From Elusimicrobiota bacterium (GTDB lineage Bacteria > Elusimicrobiota > Elusimicrobia > Elusimicrobiales > Elusimicrobiaceae), in the NCBI GenBank assembly GCA_023393825.1, contig JAEXBW010000124.1, forward strand, positions 1 to 27,162: DNA of 27,162 nt, in the 5' to 3' direction. This document shows positions 6,245 to 14,389 of this stretch, one piece after another. Under the pieces are notes generated by a model, which worked only from the letters and a program-made list of their open reading frames with translations, searched no databases and was not told the DNA's origin. The stretch's first letter is position 1. Each line of letters opens with the position of its first letter. Made by a program: the position numbers and the translations under genes.

Positions 6245-7411
6245 ATGTACTTTTATAAGCCTGTAAACCAAATCACCTTTGAAGACGTCGTAAACTTTCT
6301 TAAACAGGATATAGCGGAAAATACCCTGCTTGATTATAAACTTATGCTGCCGCGCGATAACGAAAAGTTCGCCAAAACCATAGCGGCTTTTGCAAACTCC
6401 ATGGGCGGCACCGTTATAATAGGCGTAAAAGACGAACACGATAAACCAAAGCCGCCGTTTACGGGCATCACCTTTCACCCCAAGATAAGAGGGCAGATAG
6501 AAAGCATTATCCAAAACTATATTGACCCCGTTGTATTTGTTGATATTGCCACCTGCAAAGACCCTAACAGCGACAGTATGTTTGTAGTGGTAAACATACC
6601 GCAAAGCAATTTAACGCCGCACCTTGTGGGCCGTCTTAAACGCGCTTATGTGCGCACGGGCCAGTCTTCCCGCCCGGAGATTATTGTCCACCCCGATAAT
6701 TTACCTTGGTTGCTTGATAACAGAAAGAAATCCCAAAATCTGCGCCATATACTTTTAGATAAGGCGGAAGCGCATTTTAACAACTTCTTGCGTGCAAATT
6801 ATACAGAACAGCAATCGGCGCAGACTGTTGCCTCTTTCGCGCTTGTACCGCTTTACCCGCAAACGCCGATTGCGGATTACAAACAACTTCCCGCGTTGTT
6901 AAGCAAAATACAATTTGATTGCGAGGGCCGCCTGTTCCCTATAGATACGGAAATTAAAACCGTGCAGGACGGCATTGTGCTGCCTATGGGCAAAACCGCC
7001 TCGCTGGAAATTAACTGCTACGGCCTTATCGCTTTAAAAATTATCCCTACCGATAAAGAGCGTTTTATAGACCCGCAAACACTTTACCTTAACGCTATAT
7101 TATTCTTCCGCTCGGCGGCGGCGCTTTACAGACAGCTTGGTTTTATAAGCCCGCTTATGTTAAGGGTTAAAGTTTCCAACGCGCGCGGCAGCAGGATAAA
7201 AACCGACGGCGGAGAAAAGCAAATTATAGAAGATTATGTGCGCATAGACCGCAATATATCGCCGCTGGATTTACAAAATAATTTAGAACATTTTACGGCT
7301 TCTCTGCTGGAAGAATTTGCATGGTCCGTCGGGCTTCCGTTTAAGCAGGACCAAGACGCGCTTAATATGGTGCGCTCGGTAACCGATAAATGTAAGGACC
7401 GCGTTATATAA
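6245..7411 (+). CDS. AlbA_2 (Schlafen-like) domain protein
   Basis: 388 residues. The N-terminal part (about 10-150) fits the AlbA_2 domain (PF04326-type): LDYK at 29-32, a lysine in KFAKTIAAFANS (41-52), and the signature AFANSMGGTVIIGVKDE (48-64). YVRTGQSSRP follows, corresponding to the later 'R-x-G-S' motif of these proteins. Such proteins are often annotated as putative transcriptional regulators or ATP-binding proteins; some Schlafen relatives act as nucleases, but nothing here shows catalysis. Residues about 170-388 have no family I recognise and look globular, without membrane segments. It is transcribed divergently from the MgtE-N/CBS operon across 52 bp. GGGGGA just upstream is an unusually close ribosome-binding site. 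Confidence 0.75.
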   Translation: MYFYKPVNQITFEDVVNFLKQDIAENTLLDYKLMLPRDNEKFAKTIAAFANSMGGTVIIGVKDEHDKPKPPFTGITFHPKIRGQIESIIQNYIDPVVFVDIATCKDPNSDSMFVVVNIPQSNLTPHLVGRLKRAYVRTGQSSRPEIIVHPDNLPWLLDNRKKSQNLRHILLDKAEAHFNNFLRANYTEQQSAQTVASFALVPLYPQTPIADYKQLPALLSKIQFDCEGRLFPIDTEIKTVQDGIVLPMGKTASLEINCYGLIALKIIPTDKERFIDPQTLYLNAILFFRSAAALYRQLGFISPLMLRVKVSNARGSRIKTDGGEKQIIEDYVRIDRNISPLDLQNNLEHFTASLLEEFAWSVGLPFKQDQDALNMVRSVTDKCKDRVI

Positions 7412-7432
7412 GGTTTTTGACGTAAAAAATTA

Positions 7433-7438
7433 TATAAT
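7433..7438 (+). promoter_or_regulatory. -10 box of nadB, probably giving a leaderless mRNA
   Basis: TATAAT (7433-7438) is exactly 6 nt before the nadB ATG (7445), in the context TATAATTTATATATG. No Shine-Dalgarno exists between it and the start. TTGACG at 7417-7422 is only 10 bp away, too close to be a -35 for this -10, so the -35 element is unclear. Confidence 0.45.
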
Positions 7439-7444
7439 TTATAT

Positions 7445-8989
7445 ATGAAGGTATTGAAAACGGACTGCCTTATTATCGGCAGCGGTGTAGCAGGCTCTTT
7501 ATACGCTTATATAGCGGCTAAGGCAGGATTACACTGTGTACTTATTTCCTCGGGCGATATCAGCGAATCCAACAGCGATTTGGCCCAAGGCGGGATAATT
7601 TACGAAAATAAGCCCGATATGGACTCCCTGGTAAAAGACATACAAACCGCAGGCTGCGGCCTGTGCAACGAAGAAGCCGTACGCGCTATCTGCGCAGAAG
7701 GCTTTGCCGCCGTAGAAGAATACTTTATTAAATCCTTTAAAACCGATTTTAACCGCGACGCGCAGGGCAACCTGCTTTTAACCAAAGAAGCCGCCCACAG
7801 TAAAAAACGCATAATTTACAGTAAAGATACCACAGGCCACGCCATAATAAGCGCGATGCAGCAAAAATTAAAAAATCTTAAAAACCTTAAGGTTTTGGAT
7901 AATTGCAGCGCGGTGGATTTGCTTACCTTATCGCACAGCTCCGTAAATCAGATGGATATTTACAAACCCTTAACCTGCTTTGGCGCATATATATTGGACA
8001 ATAAAAAGGGCGAAGTTTTTGCCATAACCGCCAAAAAAACTATTTTGGCAACGGGCGGCATAGGCCAGATTTACAAACATACAACAAATTCCAAAAACGC
8101 TTTCGGCCACGGTATAGCAATGGCGTACAGAATCGGCGCCAGAGTTATAAATATGGAATATACTCAGTTCCACCCGACGGTATTTGCAAAAGGCCGCTCG
8201 TTTTTAATATCGGAAGCGGTAAGGGGAGAAGGCGCCGTTTTGGTGGACTCTCGCGGCAAAACCTTTATGCAAAATTATCACCCGCTTAAAGATTTAGCGC
8301 CCAGAGATATTGTTGCCCGCGCCATAGAACACGAACGCCTTAAAACAGGGCAGGATTGTATGTACCTTGATTTATCAGCGATGAGCGGACCTTTTATTAA
8401 AAACAGATTTCCCAAAATTTACGATAACTGCTTTAAAGCAGGCGTTGATATTACCAAGCAGCCCATACCCGTCGTACCCGCAATGCACTATTTTTGCGGC
8501 GGCATTTTTACCGACTTAAAGGGCCGCACAAATATAGAAAATCTTAACGCCGTTGGCGAATGCGCGTGCAACGGCTTTCACGGCGCAAACAGGCTTGCAA
8601 GCACCTCGCTTTTAGAGGCGGCGGCAAATGCCGCGCTGTGCGCCAAGGCCGACAGGGCAGAAATCAAAGATACAAAATTTTATATTCCCGAACCTAAACC
8701 GTGGAGAAGCCCTACAGCCGAAGCCGATAAAAACCTTATCTATCAGGATATTTCCACCGTCAAAAATACAATGTGGAATTACGTTGGGCTTTTACGCAGC
8801 GAAAGCCACCTTTCCCGCGCGGAAAAGATTCTGCGCCACCTTAAAAACGAAACCGACATTTTTTATAAAGACGTAAAGGTCACCCAAGACCTGCTGAACC
8901 TTAGAAACGGCGCGCAAACAGCCCTGCTGATAACGTACGCCGCTTTAAAAAATAAAGTAAGCCGCGGCTGCCACTACCGCGAAGATTAA
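7445..8989 (+). CDS. nadB: L-aspartate oxidase
   Basis: Oxidises L-aspartate to iminoaspartate, the first step of de novo NAD synthesis; in anaerobes fumarate can serve as electron acceptor. The 514 residues show the FAD-binding GSGVAG at 12-17, the SDLAQGGI segment near 45-52 and the ATGGIGQIY signature. Further on are MEYTQFHPT, the catalytic-region SEAVRGEGA and LAPRDIVARAI, MHYFCGGI, and the ending GECACNGFHGANRLASTSLLE typical of NadB. The fumarate reductase/succinate dehydrogenase flavoprotein is the main alternative, but AQGGI, the length and the absence of iron-sulfur or membrane partner genes favour NadB. nadA and nadC are not nearby. guaD follows 27 bases later, probably on the same mRNA. 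Confidence 0.88.
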   Translation: MKVLKTDCLIIGSGVAGSLYAYIAAKAGLHCVLISSGDISESNSDLAQGGIIYENKPDMDSLVKDIQTAGCGLCNEEAVRAICAEGFAAVEEYFIKSFKTDFNRDAQGNLLLTKEAAHSKKRIIYSKDTTGHAIISAMQQKLKNLKNLKVLDNCSAVDLLTLSHSSVNQMDIYKPLTCFGAYILDNKKGEVFAITAKKTILATGGIGQIYKHTTNSKNAFGHGIAMAYRIGARVINMEYTQFHPTVFAKGRSFLISEAVRGEGAVLVDSRGKTFMQNYHPLKDLAPRDIVARAIEHERLKTGQDCMYLDLSAMSGPFIKNRFPKIYDNCFKAGVDITKQPIPVVPAMHYFCGGIFTDLKGRTNIENLNAVGECACNGFHGANRLASTSLLEAAANAALCAKADRAEIKDTKFYIPEPKPWRSPTAEADKNLIYQDISTVKNTMWNYVGLLRSESHLSRAEKILRHLKNETDIFYKDVKVTQDLLNLRNGAQTALLITYAALKNKVSRGCHYRED

Positions 8990-9016
8990 CCCATCATCAT
9001 AATTAAGGAGTTTTAT

Positions 9017-9496
9017 ATGACACAAGACACACACCTCCACTATCTGCAAATGGCAATAAAACTGGCGCAAAAAAGCGTTAAAAACGGCACAGGCGGCCCC
9101 TTTGGCGCGGTGATAGTAAAGGACGGCAAAGTGCTTGCAAAAGCCCACAACACCGTTACCCCCTCTAACGACCCTACCGCCCACGCGGAAGTTAACGCAA
9201 TAAGAAAAGCCTGCAAAAAACTTAAAGATTTTGAACTTAAAGGCTGCACCATTTACGCCAGCGCGGAACCCTGCCCCATGTGCTTTGGCGCGATATATTG
9301 GGCGCGCCCAAAAGCTTTATATTACGCGGCCGATAAAGAAATTGCCGCAAAGGCGGGCTTTGACGATTCCTTTATCTACAAAGAAATTCTTTTAGATAAA
9401 AAAGACCGCAAAATAAAAACCACCCATCTCCCGCTGCCCGAGGGCGAAACTCCGTTTAAAATGTGGACGGAGAAAGAAGATAAAGTGGAATATTAA
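9017..9496 (+). CDS. guaD: Guanine deaminase (nucleoside deaminase family)
   Basis: A 159-residue zinc-dependent deaminase of the CDA fold that probably converts guanine to xanthine and ammonia. The zinc-site motifs are HAEVNAI (His56, catalytic Glu58) and PCPMC (Cys86, Cys89). Several stretches closely resemble Bacillus subtilis GuaD as I remember it: GGPFGAVIVKDG, TSNDPTAHAEV-like, GAIYWARPKA, AGFDDSFIYKEI. The length and C-terminal EY also fit. tRNA adenosine deaminase TadA is the alternative, but AGFDDSFIYKE argues for GuaD. AAGGAG at 9005-9010 sets the start, and a strong terminator follows. Confidence 0.88.
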   Translation: MTQDTHLHYLQMAIKLAQKSVKNGTGGPFGAVIVKDGKVLAKAHNTVTPSNDPTAHAEVNAIRKACKKLKDFELKGCTIYASAEPCPMCFGAIYWARPKALYYAADKEIAAKAGFDDSFIYKEILLDKKDRKIKTTHLPLPEGETPFKMWTEKEDKVEY

Positions 9497-9500
9497 TTTT

Positions 9501-9528
9501 AAAGCCCCGCTTAAAACGGGGCTTTTTT
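9501..9528 (+). terminator. Intrinsic terminator after guaD
   Basis: AAAGCCCCG (9501-9509) pairs with CGGGGCTTT (9517-9525), followed by T-run to 9528, 5 bases past the guaD stop. On the minus strand the same stem is followed by a weaker T-rich stretch, so it may also help stop transcription from the prepilin-like gene. Confidence 0.85.
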
Positions 9529-9542
9529 ACAGTCAATAAAAT

Positions 9543-9980
9543 TTAACCGCCTAAAGATGTATCACACCCGCCGCTGCCCTGCTCTAAAATTCCCTTAAGA
9601 ATATCGCAAGAACTGCCGAAGCACATACATTCCTGCGTTTTGTAATTTTTAAATATTTTATATTCCGCCTTCTTGGCAACAGCGCAAGAGCCGTCCATAT
9701 AATACTGAAATTTGCCCAAAGTAATACCGCCGCTTCCGCTTAAACCCTTTATCGGCGGATGAAGCGCATCAAAGTCAGCCGCATATACCCCGTGTTCGGT
9801 ATAATAAACTTCCTGCTTGGCGGAAATCTCCTCCAAAACGGCAACCGCATCGGCGGCAAAACTGCGCTGCATTGTTTTTGTGTATATAGGTATCCCTATA
9901 AAAGCCAATATAGATATAATTAAACCTACTATAAGCATTTCCGCAAGTGTAAAACCTTTATAGAACTTTAAAAAAGTCAT
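9543..9980 (-). CDS. Type IV prepilin-like protein (N-terminal cleavage/methylation motif)
   Basis: 145 residues from the chosen start. A short leader MTFLKFYKG is followed by FTLAEMLIVGLIISILAFIGIP, the class III prepilin motif: cleavage after Gly, Phe at +1, Glu at +5, then the hydrophobic assembly helix. The rest is a small globular domain with four Cys near the C-terminus (CMCFGSSC, then a last Cys close to the end). It should be processed by a prepilin peptidase and assembled in a type IV pilus or type II secretion pseudopilus. The frame extends 14 codons further up, but that start lies inside a hairpin. The ATG at 9980 has GGGGGAG just upstream and gives a normal leader. No pilus assembly genes lie beside it. 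Confidence 0.88.
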   Translation of the reverse strand: MTFLKFYKGFTLAEMLIVGLIISILAFIGIPIYTKTMQRSFAADAVAVLEEISAKQEVYYTEHGVYAADFDALHPPIKGLSGSGGITLGKFQYYMDGSCAVAKKAEYKIFKNYKTQECMCFGSSCDILKGILEQGSGGCDTSLGG

Positions 9981-10012
9981 ATCTCCCCCATTAGCCCTTA
10001 TACTTAAAACGA

Positions 10013-10047
10013 AACCGCGCATCTTTTTATTGCCAAGATACGCGGTT
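10013..10047 (-). terminator. Hairpin between rfbD and the prepilin-like gene, possible weak terminator
   Basis: AACCGCG (10013-10019) pairs with CGCGGTT (10041-10047), and the stem continues through ATCTT/AAGAT after one mismatch. On the minus strand it is followed by TTTCGTTTT, an interrupted T-run. It lies 18 bases after the rfbD stop. Confidence 0.45.
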
Positions 10048-10065
10048 GTTGTTTATATAAAACTT

Positions 10066-10929
10066 TTACTCTTCAATCTTATCAATGGCGTTTTTAAGAC
10101 TGTCGCGCCAGTAAGGTATTTTTATACCGAATTCCTTTTTAATCTTGGCCTTACTTAATACGGAATAATGCGGACGCTTAGCCGAGCCTGGGTAATCCTG
10201 CGATTCTATGGGCAACACTTCGCAGTTAATGCCTTTAAGGCTTACAACTTCCCTCGCCAAACCGTACCACGAACATACGCCCTCGTCGGAATAATTATAA
10301 ATTTTCTTTACGCCGTTTTTTACCACGGGGATAAGGCCTTCTATAATTGCGGCTAAATCGCCCGCGTAAGTGGGTGTGCCTATTTGGTCGTAAATAACTT
10401 TAATTTCGCTCTGCTTGCGTGCAAGGCCGATTATGCTTCTTACAAAGTTTCTGCCAAATTCGCTGTACAGCCAAGAGGACCTTATTATAACGCAGTTCGG
10501 GGCGTTTTTAAGTACAAAAAGTTCGCCCTCCAGCTTTGTCTGCCCGTAGACGGAAAGCGGGTTTGGTTTATCCGTTTCCGTATAGGGTTTAAAGTTATTA
10601 CCGTCAAAAATATAATCGCTTGAAATTTGTATTACCGAAGCGCCGTGTTTTGCGCTTGCCAAGGCTATGTTTCTGGGGCCTAAGGCATTAACGCGGTAAG
10701 CTAAATCTATATTGGTTTCGGCGGAGTCAACAGAAGTATAACCGGCGCAGTTTATGACGGTGGTTATTTTATTATCTGCAATAACTTGTTCCACGTGTTC
10801 GTAGGAGGTTATATCAAGCTCCTTAATATCTCCGTTCTCTTTTACGTCGGTAAAGATAACGTGCTGTGGGTCAATAAGTTTTTTAAGGGATAAACCGAGC
10901 TGGCCCTGCGCCCCCGTAACCAAAATCAT
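10066..10929 (-). CDS. rfbD: dTDP-4-dehydrorhamnose reductase
   Basis: Reduces dTDP-4-dehydro-L-rhamnose with NAD(P)H to dTDP-L-rhamnose, the last step of dTDP-rhamnose synthesis for cell-surface polysaccharide. It is an extended SDR of 287 residues, the usual length. The GAQGQLG nucleotide-binding loop is at 6-12, INCAGYTSVDSAE at 59-71, ISSDYIFDG at 102-110 and the catalytic YxxxK as Tyr128/Lys132. IIRSSWLYSEFGRNFV is a further family landmark. AGGAG upstream on the minus strand supports the ATG at 10929. rfbA, rfbB and rfbC are not here, so the pathway genes are scattered or elsewhere. Confidence 0.93.
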   Translation of the reverse strand: MILVTGAQGQLGLSLKKLIDPQHVIFTDVKENGDIKELDITSYEHVEQVIADNKITTVINCAGYTSVDSAETNIDLAYRVNALGPRNIALASAKHGASVIQISSDYIFDGNNFKPYTETDKPNPLSVYGQTKLEGELFVLKNAPNCVIIRSSWLYSEFGRNFVRSIIGLARKQSEIKVIYDQIGTPTYAGDLAAIIEGLIPVVKNGVKKIYNYSDEGVCSWYGLAREVVSLKGINCEVLPIESQDYPGSAKRPHYSVLSKAKIKKEFGIKIPYWRDSLKNAIDKIEE

Positions 10930-11231
10930 AAAAAGCTCCTGTTTTACTAACGTGCTTGCTATTGATAAAATATATTATTATTAAACAATTATCAATGTTT
11001 TTCTAACGGTTCGCCAGCCGCAAGCGGCCTTAACGCCATAAAGCATTGTTTTATTGCAATATTTGCAATAAACTCCCGCAGCAGCAGCCGATACAATTAT
11101 GTGCCGTCGTCGTAAAACATCTTTATTTAAGATTAAAGCAATAAAACAGGTTTTAAGCGCGTTATACTTATGGGGATACAAGAGGAACTTTCCCGTCAAC
11201 TATCTTAAACAAAATTTGTACCATATCAATT
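10930..11231. other. Divergent intergenic region between rfbD and tolC
   Basis: About 300 bp separate the divergent rfbD and efflux genes. The rfbD-proximal part is AT-rich. A 10+3+10 palindrome lies at 11050-11072. A TATACT at 11163-11168 could be a -10 box, but I see no good -35 for it. A 72-codon minus-strand frame (10981-11199) starts with TTG, has no ribosome-binding site and matches nothing I know, so it is not called as a gene. Confidence 0.5.
11050..11072. promoter_or_regulatory. Perfect palindrome, candidate operator upstream of the efflux operon
   Basis: Arms TTTATTGCAA (11050-11059) and TTGCAATAAA (11063-11072) flank TAT, a perfect 10-bp inverted repeat. It lies 121 bases before rfbD and 160 before tolC. 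The position and symmetry fit a binding site for a dimeric regulator; which gene it serves is unknown. Confidence 0.4.
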
Positions 11232-12521
11232 ATGAGAATAAACACAAATATAAAACCATTAATTTTAACTTTTTTACTGCTTTGCCCCGCCTTTGCCGCC
11301 GCGCAGCAAACCGCTATTATGGCGGGCGCAACGCTTACTCTTGAGCAGTGCATAGATATTACGCTTAAAAACAGCCCCAAGATAACCGCCGCCAAAGCCG
11401 CGGAGCAAGCGCAGTACAGCAAATTATGGCAAACCCGCGCGGGTTATATGCCGCAGGTAAACGCAAGCGCGTCTTATTCCCGCTCCGACCAAGAGAGCGC
11501 CACAGGCTTTGCCGGCGCCAATGATGCATATTCCTCCTCTATAAACGCGACGCAGCTTATTTACGATTTCGGGCAGACTGGGCTTAGCAACTCCATACAA
11601 AAAAATTCTTATCTTTCCGCAAAAGAGGATTTAAGAAATACGGAAAACAATGTTATATACTCCCTTAAACAAGCTTATTACGGCGTGCTTTCCGCCAAGG
11701 CAAAGCGTGATGTATACCAACAATCCGTAGAGCAGTATCAAGAGCAGCTTAAACGCGCACAGGCATTTTTTGACGTAGGCACAAAACCAAAGATTGATGT
11801 TACCACCGCGCAGGTAAACTTAAATAACGCAAAGCTTAACCTTATAACGGGCCAGAACAGTTTAGAGGTAGCCTATCACACTCTGCTTAATGTTATGGGC
11901 CTTTACGACGCCACGACAGATTTTACCTTGCAGGAAAATGATAAGATAACAGATTTTTCCATAACCGCGCAGGACGCTTTTGAGCAAGCGCTCGCCGCCC
12001 GTCCCGATTTGGAAGCTTACCGCCTTAAAGCGGAAAGCGCGAAACAAAATGTAAAACTTTCCGCCACGGGTTTTGCGCCCGAACTTAATGCAACAGCCTC
12101 TTACGGCTGGAGCGGCAAGGACTACCCGCTATACGATAAATGGAGCGTGGGCGCGGGCCTTTCCCTGCCGATATTCAGCGGCTTTAGCACCTATAATAAA
12201 GTGCAGGAATCCAAAAGCAATTTGCAAAGCGCGCTTGCCGCTTTAAACAGTGCGCAACAGGATATTAAACTGGAAGTTAACACCGCGTATCTTAACTTTA
12301 TAGAAGCGCAGTCCAAAATACCCGTGGCAGACCTTTCCCGCCAACAGGCGCAGGAAAGTTATAACCTTGCCGTCGGCCGCTACACCGTAGGCGTGGGTAA
12401 TTATATAGAAGTTAAAGATTCCGAAGTTACTTTAAGCAATGCCAAGCTGGCTTATATCAATGCTGTTCTTGACTATAATCTGGCAATAGCCAATCTTAAA
12501 AAAGTTATGGGGACAAAATGA
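11232..12521 (+). CDS. TolC-family outer membrane efflux channel
   Basis: 429 residues with a signal peptide at the N-terminus (hydrophobic LILTFLLLCPAFAAAQ, probable cleavage after the AAA or AQ region). Two outer-efflux-protein repeats follow, rich in long coiled-coil helices: LTLEQCIDITLKNSPKITAAKAAEQ, then GTKPKIDVTTAQVNLNNAKL, and in the second half SLPIFSGFSTYNKVQESKSN and VGVGNYIEVKDSEVTLSNAKLAY. It would form the trimeric outer-membrane exit duct of the pump encoded by the next three genes. Its TGA overlaps the ATG of the adaptor gene by 4 bases. No Shine-Dalgarno is evident ahead of the ATG, though the signal peptide supports this start. Confidence 0.92.
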   Translation: MRINTNIKPLILTFLLLCPAFAAAQQTAIMAGATLTLEQCIDITLKNSPKITAAKAAEQAQYSKLWQTRAGYMPQVNASASYSRSDQESATGFAGANDAYSSSINATQLIYDFGQTGLSNSIQKNSYLSAKEDLRNTENNVIYSLKQAYYGVLSAKAKRDVYQQSVEQYQEQLKRAQAFFDVGTKPKIDVTTAQVNLNNAKLNLITGQNSLEVAYHTLLNVMGLYDATTDFTLQENDKITDFSITAQDAFEQALAARPDLEAYRLKAESAKQNVKLSATGFAPELNATASYGWSGKDYPLYDKWSVGAGLSLPIFSGFSTYNKVQESKSNLQSALAALNSAQQDIKLEVNTAYLNFIEAQSKIPVADLSRQQAQESYNLAVGRYTVGVGNYIEVKDSEVTLSNAKLAYINAVLDYNLAIANLKKVMGTK

Positions 12522-13684
12522 AAACTAAATTAAAAAATAAAAAAATAATCTTAAAAATCGCCCTGCCTTTACTGGCGGCGTTTATACTTGTGTGGGCGGG
12601 CTGCTTCGGCAAAAATAAAGAAGCTAAATATACAACCGAAGTCCCCCAGACGGAAAATATTACCGAAAAGGTGGAAGCCTCGGGCACCATTAACCCCGTT
12701 ACGCAAACAAGCGTGGGTACGCAGGTTTCGGGCAAGATACAACAACTGCTGGTTGACTATAATACTATCGTCAAAAAAGGCCAGCTTTTAGCCGTGGTGG
12801 ACCCGTCCTCCTACGAATCCGCTTTGGTGCAGCAGCAGGCTAATTTACAAAAAGCGCAGAGCGTATTTTTAAACTCCAAACGCAATTACGAAAGATACCA
12901 AAGATTGTACGCGCAAGAGCTGGTTTCCAAAAGTGATTTGGAAGACGCGGAAACCGATTACCTTACCAATCAGGCGCAGGTAACGCAGGCGCAGGCTTCT
13001 TTGGATAATGCCAAAATCAATTTAGGCTATACAAAAATATTCTCCCCCGTAAACGGCATTGTAATATCCAGAGCGGTGGAAGAAGGCCAAACGGTAGCCG
13101 CCAGCTTTTCCACACCTACATTATTTACCGTCGCGGAAGACTTAACAAAAATGCAAATAGAAGTTAATATTTCCGAAGCGGATATAAGCAAAATTAAAGA
13201 AGGGCAAGAGGTGGAATTTAACGTGGACGCCTACCCCGATACAACTTTTAAAGGTAATGTTAAGCAGGTAAGAAACTCCGCCACCACAATATCCAATGTT
13301 GTAACGTACACGGTTGTTGTGGGCGTAGATAATAAAGACCTTAAACTTAAACCCGGTATGACGGCAAATGTATCCATAATAACAGGCCGCAGCGACGGAT
13401 CATTTACGGTAGCAAATTCCGCCTTGCGCTTTGTCCCCCCCGATAATGCTGAAATTGCAGGGCAGAAAAAAGGCAAAAAAACATTTTATAAAGGCCAAGG
13501 CGTGTGGACGCTTGAAAAGGGCAACCGCATAAAACGCCTGCAGGTGGAAACAGGTATTACCGACGGCAACAGAACGGTAGTTATAGGCCAAGATATTACG
13601 GCGCAGACGCCTGTTATAATTTCTTCCGACGCGGCAGATAGCAAGAAGAAATCCAACAACAGGATGGGACCCCCGGGATTTTAA
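12518..13684 (+). CDS. macA: MacA-like periplasmic adaptor (membrane fusion protein)
   Basis: A 388-residue adaptor linking the inner-membrane MacB-type transporter to the TolC-like channel. A hydrophobic segment at about 10-30 anchors it; the Cys in WAGC follows it, but the -3 residue is not a normal lipobox. VEASGTINPVTQTSVGTQVSGKI starts the barrel-sandwich domain. YERYQRLYAQELVSKSDLEDAETDYLTNQAQVTQAQASLDNAKINL is the coiled-coil hairpin, and IFSPVNGIVISRAVEEGQTV completes the lipoyl-like part. KLKPGMTANVSI lies in the beta-barrel domain. The start overlaps tolC (ATGA), so translation is coupled. The gene symbol reflects family likeness; the substrate is unknown. Confidence 0.88.
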   Translation: MKTKLKNKKIILKIALPLLAAFILVWAGCFGKNKEAKYTTEVPQTENITEKVEASGTINPVTQTSVGTQVSGKIQQLLVDYNTIVKKGQLLAVVDPSSYESALVQQQANLQKAQSVFLNSKRNYERYQRLYAQELVSKSDLEDAETDYLTNQAQVTQAQASLDNAKINLGYTKIFSPVNGIVISRAVEEGQTVAASFSTPTLFTVAEDLTKMQIEVNISEADISKIKEGQEVEFNVDAYPDTTFKGNVKQVRNSATTISNVVTYTVVVGVDNKDLKLKPGMTANVSIITGRSDGSFTVANSALRFVPPDNAEIAGQKKGKKTFYKGQGVWTLEKGNRIKRLQVETGITDGNRTVVIGQDITAQTPVIISSDAADSKKKSNNRMGPPGF

Positions 13685-13687
13685 AAA

Positions 13688-14389
13688 ATGACGCTTATAA
13701 ACGTAAAAAACATTTGTAAATCTTATAACCTTGGCGATGTTCCGTTGGAAGTTTTGCACAACGTAACCTTGCAGATAGACCACGGAGAATTTGTGGCTAT
13801 AATGGGGCCAAGCGGCAGCGGCAAAAGTACCTTTATGAATATTTTGGGCTGCCTTGATAAACCCACCACAGGCACCTATCTTTTGGACGGGCTTGATATA
13901 ACCGCCTCCACGTTAAGCGAACTTGCAGACATAAGATGCAGGAAGATAGGGTTTGTCTTTCAGGGTTTTAATTTACTTTCAAGAACAACCGCTTTGGAAA
14001 ATGTTGAACTGCCTATGGTATACGCCCGCACGGGCCATGCGGAAAGGACGGAAAAGGCCATAAAAGCCCTAAAAGCCGTCGGGCTTGCCGACCGCGTGCA
14101 TCATATGCCTAATCAACTTTCAGGCGGGCAACAGCAGCGTGTGGCGATAGCGCGCGCAATAGTAAACGACGCGCCGATAATTTTTGCCGACGAACCGACG
14201 GGCAACCTTGATACAAAAACCAGCGTGGAAGTTATGGAAAGTTTTTACAAGTTAAACCGCGACCAAAACAAAACCATTATACTTGTTACCCACGAACCTG
14301 ACATAGCCGCCTACGCACAACGTATAATACGCTTTAAAGACGGCATTATAGTAAGCGACGAACAAAACGCAAACAGAGTAAAATTATGA
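13688..14389 (+). CDS. MacB/LolD-type ABC transporter ATPase
   Basis: The 233-residue ATPase subunit of the pump. Walker A GPSGSGKST is at 40-48, the Q-loop glutamine at 92, the signature LSGGQ at 144-148, Walker B IIFADE at 164-169 and the switch His at 202 (VTHEPD). The GFNLLSRTTALENVELPM segment and length are typical of the MacB/LolD/FtsE group. In E. coli MacB the ATPase and permease are fused; here they are two genes overlapping by 4 bases (ATGA), a common split form. It starts 3 bases after the adaptor gene. Confidence 0.93.
   Translation: MTLINVKNICKSYNLGDVPLEVLHNVTLQIDHGEFVAIMGPSGSGKSTFMNILGCLDKPTTGTYLLDGLDITASTLSELADIRCRKIGFVFQGFNLLSRTTALENVELPMVYARTGHAERTEKAIKALKAVGLADRVHHMPNQLSGGQQQRVAIARAIVNDAPIIFADEPTGNLDTKTSVEVMESFYKLNRDQNKTIILVTHEPDIAAYAQRIIRFKDGIIVSDEQNANRVKL

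Noticed and set aside
7417..7438. Standard -35/-10 promoter TTGACG...TATAAT for nadB
   Set aside because: The spacer is only 10 bp, far below the usual 16-18. Only the -10 box is kept.
10981..11199. 72-codon minus-strand frame between rfbD and tolC with a YCKYC motif
   Set aside because: It begins with TTG, has no ribosome-binding site, and the two Cys codons come from a short repeat (TATTGCAA twice) that also makes the palindrome.
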